Origin: Acidimicrobiaceae bacterium
GTDB taxonomy: Bacteria; Actinomycetota; Acidimicrobiia; Acidimicrobiales; Palsa-688
DNA length: 6,961 bases
Assembly (NCBI GenBank): GCA_009785715.1
Contig: WQVT01000121.1
Coordinates: forward strand, 1 to 6,961
Direction of reading: 5' to 3'
Part shown: piece after piece, positions 1 to 5,688 of the stretch
Numbering within the stretch: the stretch's first letter is position 1
Layout: each line of letters opens with the position of its first letter
Notes under the pieces: generated by a model
Database searches by the model: none
What the model was told of the DNA's origin: nothing
What the model saw: only the letters and a program-made list of their open reading frames with translations
Translations under genes and position numbers: made by a program

Positions 1-784
1 CCATGACCCGTCGGCCCTCGCTCGCCCGGTGGGCGATCGTTGCGGCCGCAGCGGCGGCCATGCCGACGATGCCCGCCACGTGGTGCGTCCCGGAACGCCG
101 GTCTCGCTCCTGACCGCCGCCGTGGATGAGCGGAGCCAGGTCGAAGCCCTCACGCACGCCCAGCGCGCCGACCCCTTGCGGGCCGCCGAACTTGTGCGCC
201 GAGATGCTCACCAGGTCGTAGCCGGCGGCAATCTCGGCGACGTCCAGCCAGGGCATCGCGGCCACCGCGTCCGTGTGCAGCGCGGCCTTGGGGGCCCGGC
301 GGCGGACGATCTCGGCGACGCGGGCGAGGGGCTGGACGGTACCGATCTCGTTGTTCACCGCCATGACCGAGACCAAGGTCACCTCACGGTCGAGGGCTGC
401 GGCGAGCGCTTCGAGGTCGACGATGCCGAAGCGGTCCACGGGAACCTTCCGTAGCCGGGCACCCGTGGCCTCCGCCGCCTCCAGCACCGCGTGATGCTCG
501 ATATCGGTCGTGACGATCACCCCCGGACGGCGGGTGAAGACCCCGAATACCGCCAGGTTGTCGGCCTCCGTGCCGCCGGCGGTGAAGATGACGCCGCCGG
601 GTTCCACGCCGATCGCAGCGCCCACGACCTCGCGGGCGTCGTCGACCGCGGCGCGTGCCGCCCGGGCGACCGAGTGTGAGCCCGAGGGGTTCCCGAAACG
701 CTCGGTCAGCCACGGGAGCATGGCGCTCACCGCCTCCGGTCGCGGCGGCGACGTCGCCGAATGATCCAGGTACGCCAGCACCAC
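1..784 (-). CDS. Cysteine desulfurase (NifS/IscS family, class V aminotransferase fold), C-terminus outside window
   Basis: Fold-type I PLP enzyme that removes sulfur from L-cysteine as an enzyme-bound persulfide for Fe-S cluster assembly or tRNA thiolation; cytosolic. Seen directly: 261 codons of a family usually about 380-400 residues long, starting with the conserved YLDHSATS segment. The cofactor-stacking His pair is at H97-H98 (IEHHAVL), the PLP-contacting Asp is D172 (HTDAV), and the Schiff-base lysine is K198 (SAHKFGG). HGGGQERD and RSGT follow. The active-site cysteine lies in the missing C-terminal third, so activity cannot be confirmed here. D172 to K198 is 26 residues, the same spacing as D180 to K206 in E. 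coli IscS. An oddity is Ala175 where IscS has Gln183. An in-frame TAG at 791-793 limits the start to GTG 784 or GTG 781; no clear ribosome binding site precedes either. It is divergent from galT. Any downstream partner, such as a tRNA 2-thiouridylase gene, would be outside the window. The family is certain; iscS versus a tRNA-thiolation paralogue is not resolved. Confidence 0.93.
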   Translation of the reverse strand, partial: MVLAYLDHSATSPPRPEAVSAMLPWLTERFGNPSGSHSVARAARAAVDDAREVVGAAIGVEPGGVIFTAGGTEADNLAVFGVFTRRPGVIVTTDIEHHAVLEAAEATGARLRKVPVDRFGIVDLEALAAALDREVTLVSVMAVNNEIGTVQPLARVAEIVRRRAPKAALHTDAVAAMPWLDVAEIAAGYDLVSISAHKFGGPQGVGALGVREGFDLAPLIHGGGQERDRRSGTHHVAGIVGMAAAAAATIAHRASEGRRVM

Positions 785-787
785 GAC

Positions 788-793
788 AGCCTA
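788..793 (-). promoter_or_regulatory. Candidate -10 element (TAGGCT) for the cysteine desulfurase gene
   Basis: On the minus strand TAGGCT fits the actinobacterial TANNNT -10 pattern. Six nucleotides separate it from the GTG at 781, which would put the transcription start at or next to that codon, giving a leaderless mRNA. The lack of a Shine-Dalgarno sequence before the gene agrees with this. No -35 hexamer is recognisable 16-18 bp upstream. The call rests on pattern and spacing only. Confidence 0.35.
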
Positions 794-932
794 CCGGTGC
801 CCTGCCCTCACCGAGCGGCCATAACGCATGGTCAGGGCCGCGATGGTCCCCGGCGAGGACCTGCTCGGGAGGCCATACCGACCGGCTTTGAGCCGCCCTG
901 CGTGGTGGCGCCAATCGCGGCCGCAAGGGCGC

Positions 933-938
933 TACCGT
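933..938 (+). promoter_or_regulatory. Candidate -10 element (TACCGT) upstream of galT
   Basis: TACCGT fits TANNNT, and the seven bases after it place the expected transcription start on the G of the GTG at 946. The transcript would then begin directly with a start codon (leaderless) and reach the galT GTG after 44 nt. No good -35 is visible. In DNA this G/C-rich, TANNNT at the right distance from a start codon is not common, but the call remains an inference. Confidence 0.38.
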
Positions 939-945
939 TTGTGGC

Positions 946-993
946 GTGACTGGTGTGTCGCACCTGCTATCAGGCGTATCAGGCCGACCGTGA
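946..993 (+). CDS. Possible 15-codon leaderless leader ORF overlapping the galT start
   Basis: GTG 946 opens a frame reading VTGVSHLLSGVSGRP that stops at TGA 991-993. The stop shares bases with the galT GTG at 990-992 (GTGA overlap), the usual geometry for translational coupling. The candidate -10 at 933-938 would start transcription exactly at this GTG. The peptide has no run of a single amino acid such as attenuators use, and no domain or signal. It may simply be an uninterrupted stretch in GC-rich DNA; its interest lies in the position of both ends. Confidence 0.25.
   Translation: MTGVSHLLSGVSGRP
968..983 (+). repeat. Short direct repeat (TATCAGG x2) just upstream of galT
   Basis: TATCAGG occurs at 968-974 and again at 977-983, ending 6 nt before the galT start codon. 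The second copy supplies the only weak Shine-Dalgarno-like AGG in front of galT. With a 9-bp period it could be a small operator half-site pair or coincidence; it lies within the transcribed leader if the proposed promoter is right. Confidence 0.3.
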
Positions 994-1982
994 GCGAGCT
1001 GCGGCTCGACCCGCTCACGGGCCGGTGGGTGGTGGTCGCCGGAGAGCGGGCACGCCGACCCTCCGCCTTCGTCACCCGCAGCCTTCCCGTCGAAAACGAC
1101 CCCAGCCGCCCCTGCCCCTTCTGCCCCGGTCACGAGGAGCTCGACTCGGAGATCCCCACGCTCGAGACCTATGGCCCGGGCGGGCAATGGCAGGTCCGGG
1201 TGGTCGGCAACCGGTACCCCGCCTTCGGCGGCACGGAGCCGATGGTCGTCAACCACCTCGGGCCCGTGTTCACCCAGGCGCCGGGCAGCGGCCTCCACGA
1301 GATCCTCATCCTGACGCCCGACCACGATCAGACATGGGCCGACCTCTCCGAGGAGCACGCCGCCTCGGTCATGGAGGCCCTGCGCGATCGCATGGCCGAG
1401 TACGCCGTCACGTCCGGCCTGCGCTACAGCCAGGCGGTCGTGAATTGCGGGCGGGAGGCGGGGGCCTCGCTCAACCATCCCCACGCACAGCTGCTCTCGA
1501 CCCCGTTCGTCCCCGCCGAGGCATCGAGTGAGCTTGCCGGGTTTGCCCGCTTCCAGGGCAACTGCCTCATCTGCGCCACCATGGAGGCGGAGGAGCAGGA
1601 GCAGATCCGGGTGCTCTATGCCGACCGACGGGTGATCGCGATCAACCCGTTCTGGAGCGGCACCCCCTACGAGATGATGATCATGCCCCGCGGCCACGTT
1701 CCCCACCTGCACCGGGCGGACGACGAGGATCTGGCGGCGATGGGACGGAGCATCCAGCTCGCCCTGGCCGCCGTGCGCGAGCGGCTCGGCGACGTGGCCT
1801 ACAACATCGTCTTCCATTCGGCGCCCTACCGCCTGAACGGCGACTACCACTGGCATGTGCACCTCATGCCGAAGGTCACCACCAAAGGTGGCTTCGAGCT
1901 CGGCTCCGGGGTGTTCATCAACGTCGTCCCACCAGAGGTGGCGACCGAGGAGCTACGGGCGTTCGTGCCCGCCCACGCCTAG
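990..1982 (+). CDS. galT: Galactose-1-phosphate uridylyltransferase family protein (GalT/HIT superfamily)
   Basis: Cytosolic nucleotidylyltransferase that moves a nucleoside monophosphate between hexose-1-phosphates through a uridylyl-histidine intermediate; in the Leloir pathway, UDP-glucose plus Gal-1-P gives Glc-1-P plus UDP-galactose. The 330-residue product is normal length. The first HIT-like half has a zinc-type CPFC (C42, C45), NRYPAF, TPDH (H112) and the active-site NHPHAQ motif. In that motif H163 matches the E. coli zinc ligand H164, H165 the nucleophile H166, and Q167 the conserved Gln168. The second half has a CLIC pair (C192, C195) and HWHVH (H287, H289, H291), matching the C-terminal metal-binding histidines. 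GTG 990 is chosen because conserved sequence (SELRLDPLTGRW) starts right after it; the upstream extension is not GalT-like. Its stop lies 17 nt from the convergent glgB stop. No galK or galE is visible, so an ADP- or UDP-glucose phosphorylase-like role beside the glycogen genes is also possible. Confidence 0.92.
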   Translation: MSELRLDPLTGRWVVVAGERARRPSAFVTRSLPVENDPSRPCPFCPGHEELDSEIPTLETYGPGGQWQVRVVGNRYPAFGGTEPMVVNHLGPVFTQAPGSGLHEILILTPDHDQTWADLSEEHAASVMEALRDRMAEYAVTSGLRYSQAVVNCGREAGASLNHPHAQLLSTPFVPAEASSELAGFARFQGNCLICATMEAEEQEQIRVLYADRRVIAINPFWSGTPYEMMIMPRGHVPHLHRADDEDLAAMGRSIQLALAAVRERLGDVAYNIVFHSAPYRLNGDYHWHVHLMPKVTTKGGFELGSGVFINVVPPEVATEELRAFVPAHA

Positions 1983-1992
1983 CGACCCGGGA

Positions 1993-2008
1993 CCGGACGT
2001 CAGTCCGG
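1993..2008. terminator. Small hairpin at the convergent galT/glgB junction, possible bidirectional terminator
   Basis: CCGGAC (1993-1998) and GTCCGG (2003-2008) form a perfect 6-bp stem around the loop GTCA. It starts 11 nt after the galT stop, and the glgB stop codon lies in the loop region at 2000-2002. There is no T-tract on either side, so it is not a classical intrinsic terminator. Actinobacteria often use hairpins without U-tracts or rely on Rho, so a modest terminator role is plausible. Confidence 0.3.
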
Positions 2009-4219
2009 GACAAACCAGAGGACGCCGAGCGGCGGCAGGATCAAGGAGGCCGACCAATCCTGGCCGTGCCACGGCTCCTCCTCGGCCCAGACCTCACCGG
2101 CGTTTCCGGCGCCGGTCCCACCCCATTCGTGGCCGTCGGTGTTCAGGAGCTCCTTCCAGCGGCCCGGACGTGGAAGGCCGATCCGGTACCCGACGTGGGG
2201 GACCGGGGTCAGATTGGCGACGCAAGCCAGCACCGCTTCCCCCTCGTCATCGCTCCCGGGCTCGCCGCCACGGCGGAGGAACGACAACACGCTCTGGTCT
2301 GCATCCCCGGCGTCGATCCAACCGAAACCGTCCGAGGTGAAGTCACGCTCCCAGAGAGCCGGCTGCTCCCGGTAGAGCCAGTTCAGGGTCCGGACCATCT
2401 CGGACAACCGGCGGTGATCGTCCCAATCGAGCGTCCACCAGTCGAGCTCACTGTCGTGGTTCCACTCGTGCTCCTGGCCGAACTCGCCACCCATGAACAG
2501 CAGCTGCTTGCCGGGATGCGCCCACATCCAGGCGTAGAGAGCCCGGAGATTCGCCAACTGCTGCCAGCGATCCCCGGGCATCTTGTTCAGCATCGAGTTC
2601 TTCTGGTGGACCACCTCGTCGTGCGACAGGGGGAGGATGAAGTTCTCACTCCAGGCATAGAGGAGCCCGAAGGTCAGCTCGCCGTGGTGGTAGCGACGGT
2701 AGAGGGGGTCCTGGGAGAAGTAGTTGAGGGTGTCGTGCATCCAGCCCATGTTCCACTTGAACCCGAACCCGAGACCCCCCAGATAGGTCGGGCGGGAGAC
2801 CGCCGGCCACGAGGTGGATTCCTCGGCGATCACCGTGGCGCCCGGCTGGCTCCCGAAGACGACCTCGTTGACCTCCCTGAGGAACGACACGGCCTCGAGG
2901 TTCTCCCGTCCACCGAACTTGTTGGGCAGCCATTCACCTTCTTTGCGGGAGTAATCCAGGTAGAGCATTGAGGCCACCGCATCCACCCGGAGGGCGTCGA
3001 TGTGGAACTCCTCGATCCAGTAGAGGGCGTTCGCAACCAGGAAATTGCGCACCTCATTCCGCCCGAAATTGAACACCAGCGTGCCCCAGTCAGGGTGCGA
3101 TCCCCTCCGCGGGTCCTCGTGCTCGTACAGCGCCGTGCCGTCGAATCGTGCGAGCGCCCAGGCGTCCCTCGGGAAATGGGCGGGCACCCAGTCCACGATC
3201 ACCCCGATCCCACGGGCGTGGAAGGCGTCGACGAGCGCTCGAAACTCGTCGGGCGTGCCGTACCGGGAGGTGGGGGCGTAGTACCCCGACACCTGGTATC
3301 CCCACGACCCGCTGAAGGGATGCTCCGCGACCGGCATGAGCTCGACGTGCGTGAAGCCCATTTCCGCCACGTACTCGGGGAGCGACTCCGCCAGTTCCAG
3401 GTAGGTGGGTGGCCGGCCGGCGCCCGAGCCGTCGCCGACGTGTCGCCACGAACCGAGATGGACCTCGTAGATCGACAGCGGCGAGGCGAGGAGGTCCGTC
3501 TGGGCCCGCTCACGCAGCCAGCCGTCGTCCTCCCAGTCGTGGCGGGAGGGCTCGGCCACCACACTCGCGGTCGCCGGGGGAAGCTCGGCCGCCCGCGCGA
3601 AGGGATCCGCCTTCAGGATCAGCTGTCCGGTGGACGTGACCAGCTCGTACTTGTAGCGGGCGCCGGCCCCGACCCCGGGGATGAACAGCTCCCAGACCCC
3701 TGATCCCCCGAGCGTCCGCATCGGGTGCACGCGCCCGTCCCAGAAGTTCCAGTCGCCGACCACCCGCACCGCCCGGGCATTGGGCGCCCACACCGCGAAG
3801 GCGACCCCGGCCATGCCGTCGTGCACCCGGAGGTGGGCGCCGAGGACCTCCCACAACCGGCGGTGGCGGCCCTCGCCGAAGAGGTGCAGGTCGAGCTCGC
3901 CGATGGTCGGCCACGACCGGTAGGGGTCGTCGAAGACGTAGGAGACGTCCTCCCCGTCCCTGCGGTAGCGCGCCTCGAACCGGTAGTCGTCGACCCCGTC
4001 CGGGAGCGGGCCCTCCCACAGGTCGGTGCCGCGCACCCGGGCGAGGGGGTGTCGCGCGCCCCCGGCGATCGCCGACACGGCCTGCGCCCCGGGGCGGTAC
4101 GCGCGCACCCGCCCGTCGTGCCGTCCGAGGATCCGATGGGGATCGGCGTGTCGACCCGAGACGATCAGCTCGACGTCGCGGGGGCCGAGTGCTTCGGGCG
4201 TGGCGGCACGGTCGGTCAT
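2000..4219 (-). CDS. glgB: 1,4-alpha-glucan branching enzyme GlgB
   Basis: Cytosolic GH13 enzyme that cuts an alpha-1,4 chain and rejoins the piece as an alpha-1,6 branch in glycogen or glycogen-like glucan. The 739-residue product is close to E. coli GlgB (728). Domains in order: an N1 beta-module (about 12-105), a CBM48 module (about 138-225, VWAPNARAVRVVGDWNFW), the catalytic barrel from about 248 (YEVHLGSWRH) to about 620, and an alpha-amylase C-terminal beta-domain. The catalytic nucleophile is D413 (LRVDAVAS), the acid/base E466 (VIAEEST) and the transition-state Asp D534 (LSHDEVVH). Their spacing of 53 and 121 residues is exactly that of D405, E458 and D526 in E. coli. Other family hallmarks include DYSRKEGEWLPN and GGEFGQEHEW. 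ATG 4219 is supported by the conserved N1 start shortly after; a weak purine run (GTAGAAAG) precedes it. It follows mak after 29 nt and is probably the last gene of a treS-mak-glgB operon. All key residues are intact. Confidence 0.98.
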   Translation of the reverse strand: MTDRAATPEALGPRDVELIVSGRHADPHRILGRHDGRVRAYRPGAQAVSAIAGGARHPLARVRGTDLWEGPLPDGVDDYRFEARYRRDGEDVSYVFDDPYRSWPTIGELDLHLFGEGRHRRLWEVLGAHLRVHDGMAGVAFAVWAPNARAVRVVGDWNFWDGRVHPMRTLGGSGVWELFIPGVGAGARYKYELVTSTGQLILKADPFARAAELPPATASVVAEPSRHDWEDDGWLRERAQTDLLASPLSIYEVHLGSWRHVGDGSGAGRPPTYLELAESLPEYVAEMGFTHVELMPVAEHPFSGSWGYQVSGYYAPTSRYGTPDEFRALVDAFHARGIGVIVDWVPAHFPRDAWALARFDGTALYEHEDPRRGSHPDWGTLVFNFGRNEVRNFLVANALYWIEEFHIDALRVDAVASMLYLDYSRKEGEWLPNKFGGRENLEAVSFLREVNEVVFGSQPGATVIAEESTSWPAVSRPTYLGGLGFGFKWNMGWMHDTLNYFSQDPLYRRYHHGELTFGLLYAWSENFILPLSHDEVVHQKNSMLNKMPGDRWQQLANLRALYAWMWAHPGKQLLFMGGEFGQEHEWNHDSELDWWTLDWDDHRRLSEMVRTLNWLYREQPALWERDFTSDGFGWIDAGDADQSVLSFLRRGGEPGSDDEGEAVLACVANLTPVPHVGYRIGLPRPGRWKELLNTDGHEWGGTGAGNAGEVWAEEEPWHGQDWSASLILPPLGVLWFVPD

Positions 4220-4248
4220 CCCGACTTTCTACCCAACAGGCTCCGGGT

Positions 4249-5649
4249 TCAGCCGCCGGCGCCGGGGCTGCCCAGCCGCCGCACGATCCTGCCGATGGCT
4301 TCCCGGGGAATGGCGACCCAGTCGGGCCGGTATGCCTCCTCGTAGCGCAGTTCGTAGAGCGCCTTGTCCAGTTCGAAGGCGGCGAGCACGGCATCGGCCT
4401 CGCGAGTCCCGGCCATCAGGGCCTCCACGCCAGGGGTCCCCAGGTACCCGTTGAGGAAGGCGGTGCGGTTGCGCCGCTCCCACTCCCCAGCTCGCTCGGC
4501 GGCGCCCTCCGCCCCTCCCCCTGCCGGCGGGTCGCCCGCCTCCCGCAGGGCATAGCGGGCCGCGTAGTCGATCGAACGGAGCATGCCCGAGGTGTCCTTG
4601 GCCACCGACGACCGGCTGGTCCGCTCCTCGAGGCTGCGGGCCGGTTCGCCTTCGAAGTCGAGCGCGTACCAGCGTCCACCTGCCCGCATGACCTGGCCGA
4701 GGTGATAGTCGCCGTGGAGCCGTATCGCCGGGCCGGGGTGCCGGACCGCCCGGAGCCGGTCGAGCCCTCCCACGAGGGCCGCGGCAAACGCGTCGGGCTC
4801 GCCGGCCGGACCGTCGGCTGCGGCGCCGGTATCCCGTGCGGACCCCGCCGTCGTGCGACGCTCGAGGTCGTCGACGAAGGCGCCCCAGGAGCCCGCCAGG
4901 GCTTCCTCGTCGACGCCGAAGGCGTCCGCCAGCGCGAGGTGCAGGCCGGCGGTCATCCGACCGAGCTCTTCCGATTCGGCGGCGAAGTCGCCCGGCGCCG
5001 CGGCGGCGTCGTCCGCCCCACCCCCGATGAACTCGGCCGCCGAGCTCACGGCGAGCGCCCAGCCCTCCGAGCCGCCGGCGAGGAACCGCTGGGCGAAGGC
5101 GAGGTCAACGCCGCCGGATCGCCAGGTGGCCACGGGCTCGGCGACGTGGTCGAAGCCGGCCGACGCCAGTGCCGAGGTCACCTCGATCTCGGGGTTCGCC
5201 CCTTCCGCGGGGCGGCGATAGAGCTTGACGATGACCTGCTCGTCGTAGACCAGTGAGGTGTTGGACTGCTCGGCACCCATGAGGCGCACGCGTGTCGCCG
5301 CGGAGCCCGTCAGCCGATCGAAGAAGAGCAACATCAGCTCGGGATCGACGACCGCGTCGTAGAGGCGCCGTCCGCCGACCGTGCCGAGCACCGCCGCCGC
5401 CGGGGCGTCCGTGCCATCCCCCGCGTCCGTGCCATCCCCCGTCGGGGCGTCACCGAGAAGGAGCTGGTAGCGGAGCCCGTCCACCTCGACGATCGCCCAG
5501 ACGAGCCGGCGCCCGCCCGCCGCCTCCCCCAGAGCATCCGACTCGAGGAGCCGGACCGACCGGGCGTCGGGCTCGCCGGCGCCGGCATACCATCGCTGGC
5601 GAGCCAGATAGGGGCCGAGGAGGTCGACGGCTGCCGGCGTCAGCGCCAT
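4249..5649 (-). CDS. mak: Maltokinase (Mak/Pep2)
   Basis: ATP-dependent kinase converting maltose to maltose-1-phosphate, the donor used by GlgE to extend alpha-1,4-glucan. The 466-residue length is close to M. tuberculosis Mak (about 455). An N-terminal cap region (about 1-110, opening with LARQRWYAG) precedes an aminoglycoside-phosphotransferase-like kinase fold. Visible there are EQSNTS (127-132), a candidate ATP-binding lysine K142 (VIVKLYRR), and the catalytic loop HGDYHLGQ (H312, D314, Q319). The metal-binding LDFEGEP follows (D331, E333), then SGMLRSIDYAARYA, a segment highly typical of Mak. The cap carries a perfect 18-bp tandem duplication giving GDGTDA twice (residues 71-82). Ala/Gly/Asp-rich loops, for example near 215-230 and around 385-400, look like low-complexity insertions. 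It lies 39 nt after treS and 29 nt before glgB, consistent with one operon. It is in the same reading frame as treS, with a single TGA between them. ATG 5649 directly precedes the conserved N-terminus; ribosome binding site support is poor. Confidence 0.96.
   Translation of the reverse strand: MALTPAAVDLLGPYLARQRWYAGAGEPDARSVRLLESDALGEAAGGRRLVWAIVEVDGLRYQLLLGDAPTGDGTDAGDGTDAPAAAVLGTVGGRRLYDAVVDPELMLLFFDRLTGSAATRVRLMGAEQSNTSLVYDEQVIVKLYRRPAEGANPEIEVTSALASAGFDHVAEPVATWRSGGVDLAFAQRFLAGGSEGWALAVSSAAEFIGGGADDAAAAPGDFAAESEELGRMTAGLHLALADAFGVDEEALAGSWGAFVDDLERRTTAGSARDTGAAADGPAGEPDAFAAALVGGLDRLRAVRHPGPAIRLHGDYHLGQVMRAGGRWYALDFEGEPARSLEERTSRSSVAKDTSGMLRSIDYAARYALREAGDPPAGGGAEGAAERAGEWERRNRTAFLNGYLGTPGVEALMAGTREADAVLAAFELDKALYELRYEEAYRPDWVAIPREAIGRIVRRLGSPGAGG
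5405..5440. repeat. Perfect 18-bp tandem duplication inside mak
   Basis: The unit GCGTCCGTGCCATCCCCC is present twice in a row (5405-5422 and 5423-5440) without mismatch. Because 18 is a multiple of three it keeps the frame and adds a second GDGTDA to the N-terminal cap of Mak. The perfect identity suggests a recent slippage event or a length-variable loop. Confidence 0.9.
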
Positions 5650-5688
5650 CCGACCACCGGGTCCACCCGACGGCGCACCACCGGCGGT
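5650..5688 (-). other. In-frame, stop-free spacer between treS and mak
   Basis: The 39 nt between the treS TGA (5689-5691) and the mak ATG are exactly 13 sense codons in the frame shared by both genes. They would read TAGGAPSGGPGGR, a composition like a flexible Gly/Ala/Pro/Ser linker. TreS-Mak fusion proteins are known in other bacteria. Here the spacer is most simply an ordinary intergenic gap, but it could be the remnant of a fusion interrupted by one stop codon. No clear Shine-Dalgarno sequence for mak is visible in it. Confidence 0.45.

Larger units (their letters stand above)
785..989. other. Divergent intergenic region between cysteine desulfurase gene and galT
   Basis: These 205 bp separate the two divergent start codons and should hold both promoters. 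I see a TANNNT-type -10 hexamer on each strand (minus 788-793, plus 933-938), neither with a convincing TTGACA-like -35. There is also a possible short leader ORF (946-993) and a 7-bp direct repeat just before the galT start. I see no tRNA, riboswitch-like fold or long inverted repeat. An open frame in phase with galT extends back to ATG 828, but its translation (rich in Arg, Trp and Pro) does not look like a GalT N-terminus, so I treat it as non-coding. Confidence 0.7.

Noticed and set aside
828..989. N-terminal extension of galT from ATG 828
   Set aside because: The extra 54 residues do not resemble any GalT N-terminus. Conserved sequence begins directly after GTG 990, and the region is expected to hold the divergent promoters.
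384..1862. 492-codon minus-strand open frame spanning galT and part of the cysteine desulfurase gene
   Set aside because: It is antisense to galT and out of frame with the desulfurase. The Arg/Gly/His/Pro-rich translation shows no recognisable domain. Long shadow frames are expected at this GC content, and the overlapped genes have intact catalytic motifs.
2066..2971. 301-codon plus-strand open frame antisense to glgB (and similar frames at 3002-3703 and 3725-4345)
   Set aside because: Each mirrors glgB codons on the opposite strand and has no coherent domain; glgB is full length and intact across these positions.
3510..4394. 294-codon minus-strand frame overlapping the 5' part of glgB
   Set aside because: Same strand but a different frame from glgB and mak, with Arg/Pro-rich composition; explained as an out-of-frame shadow.
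4189..5256. 355-codon plus-strand open frame antisense to mak
   Set aside because: It lies opposite a well-supported maltokinase, has low-complexity Arg/Gly/Pro-rich translation and no family motif; a GC-driven shadow.
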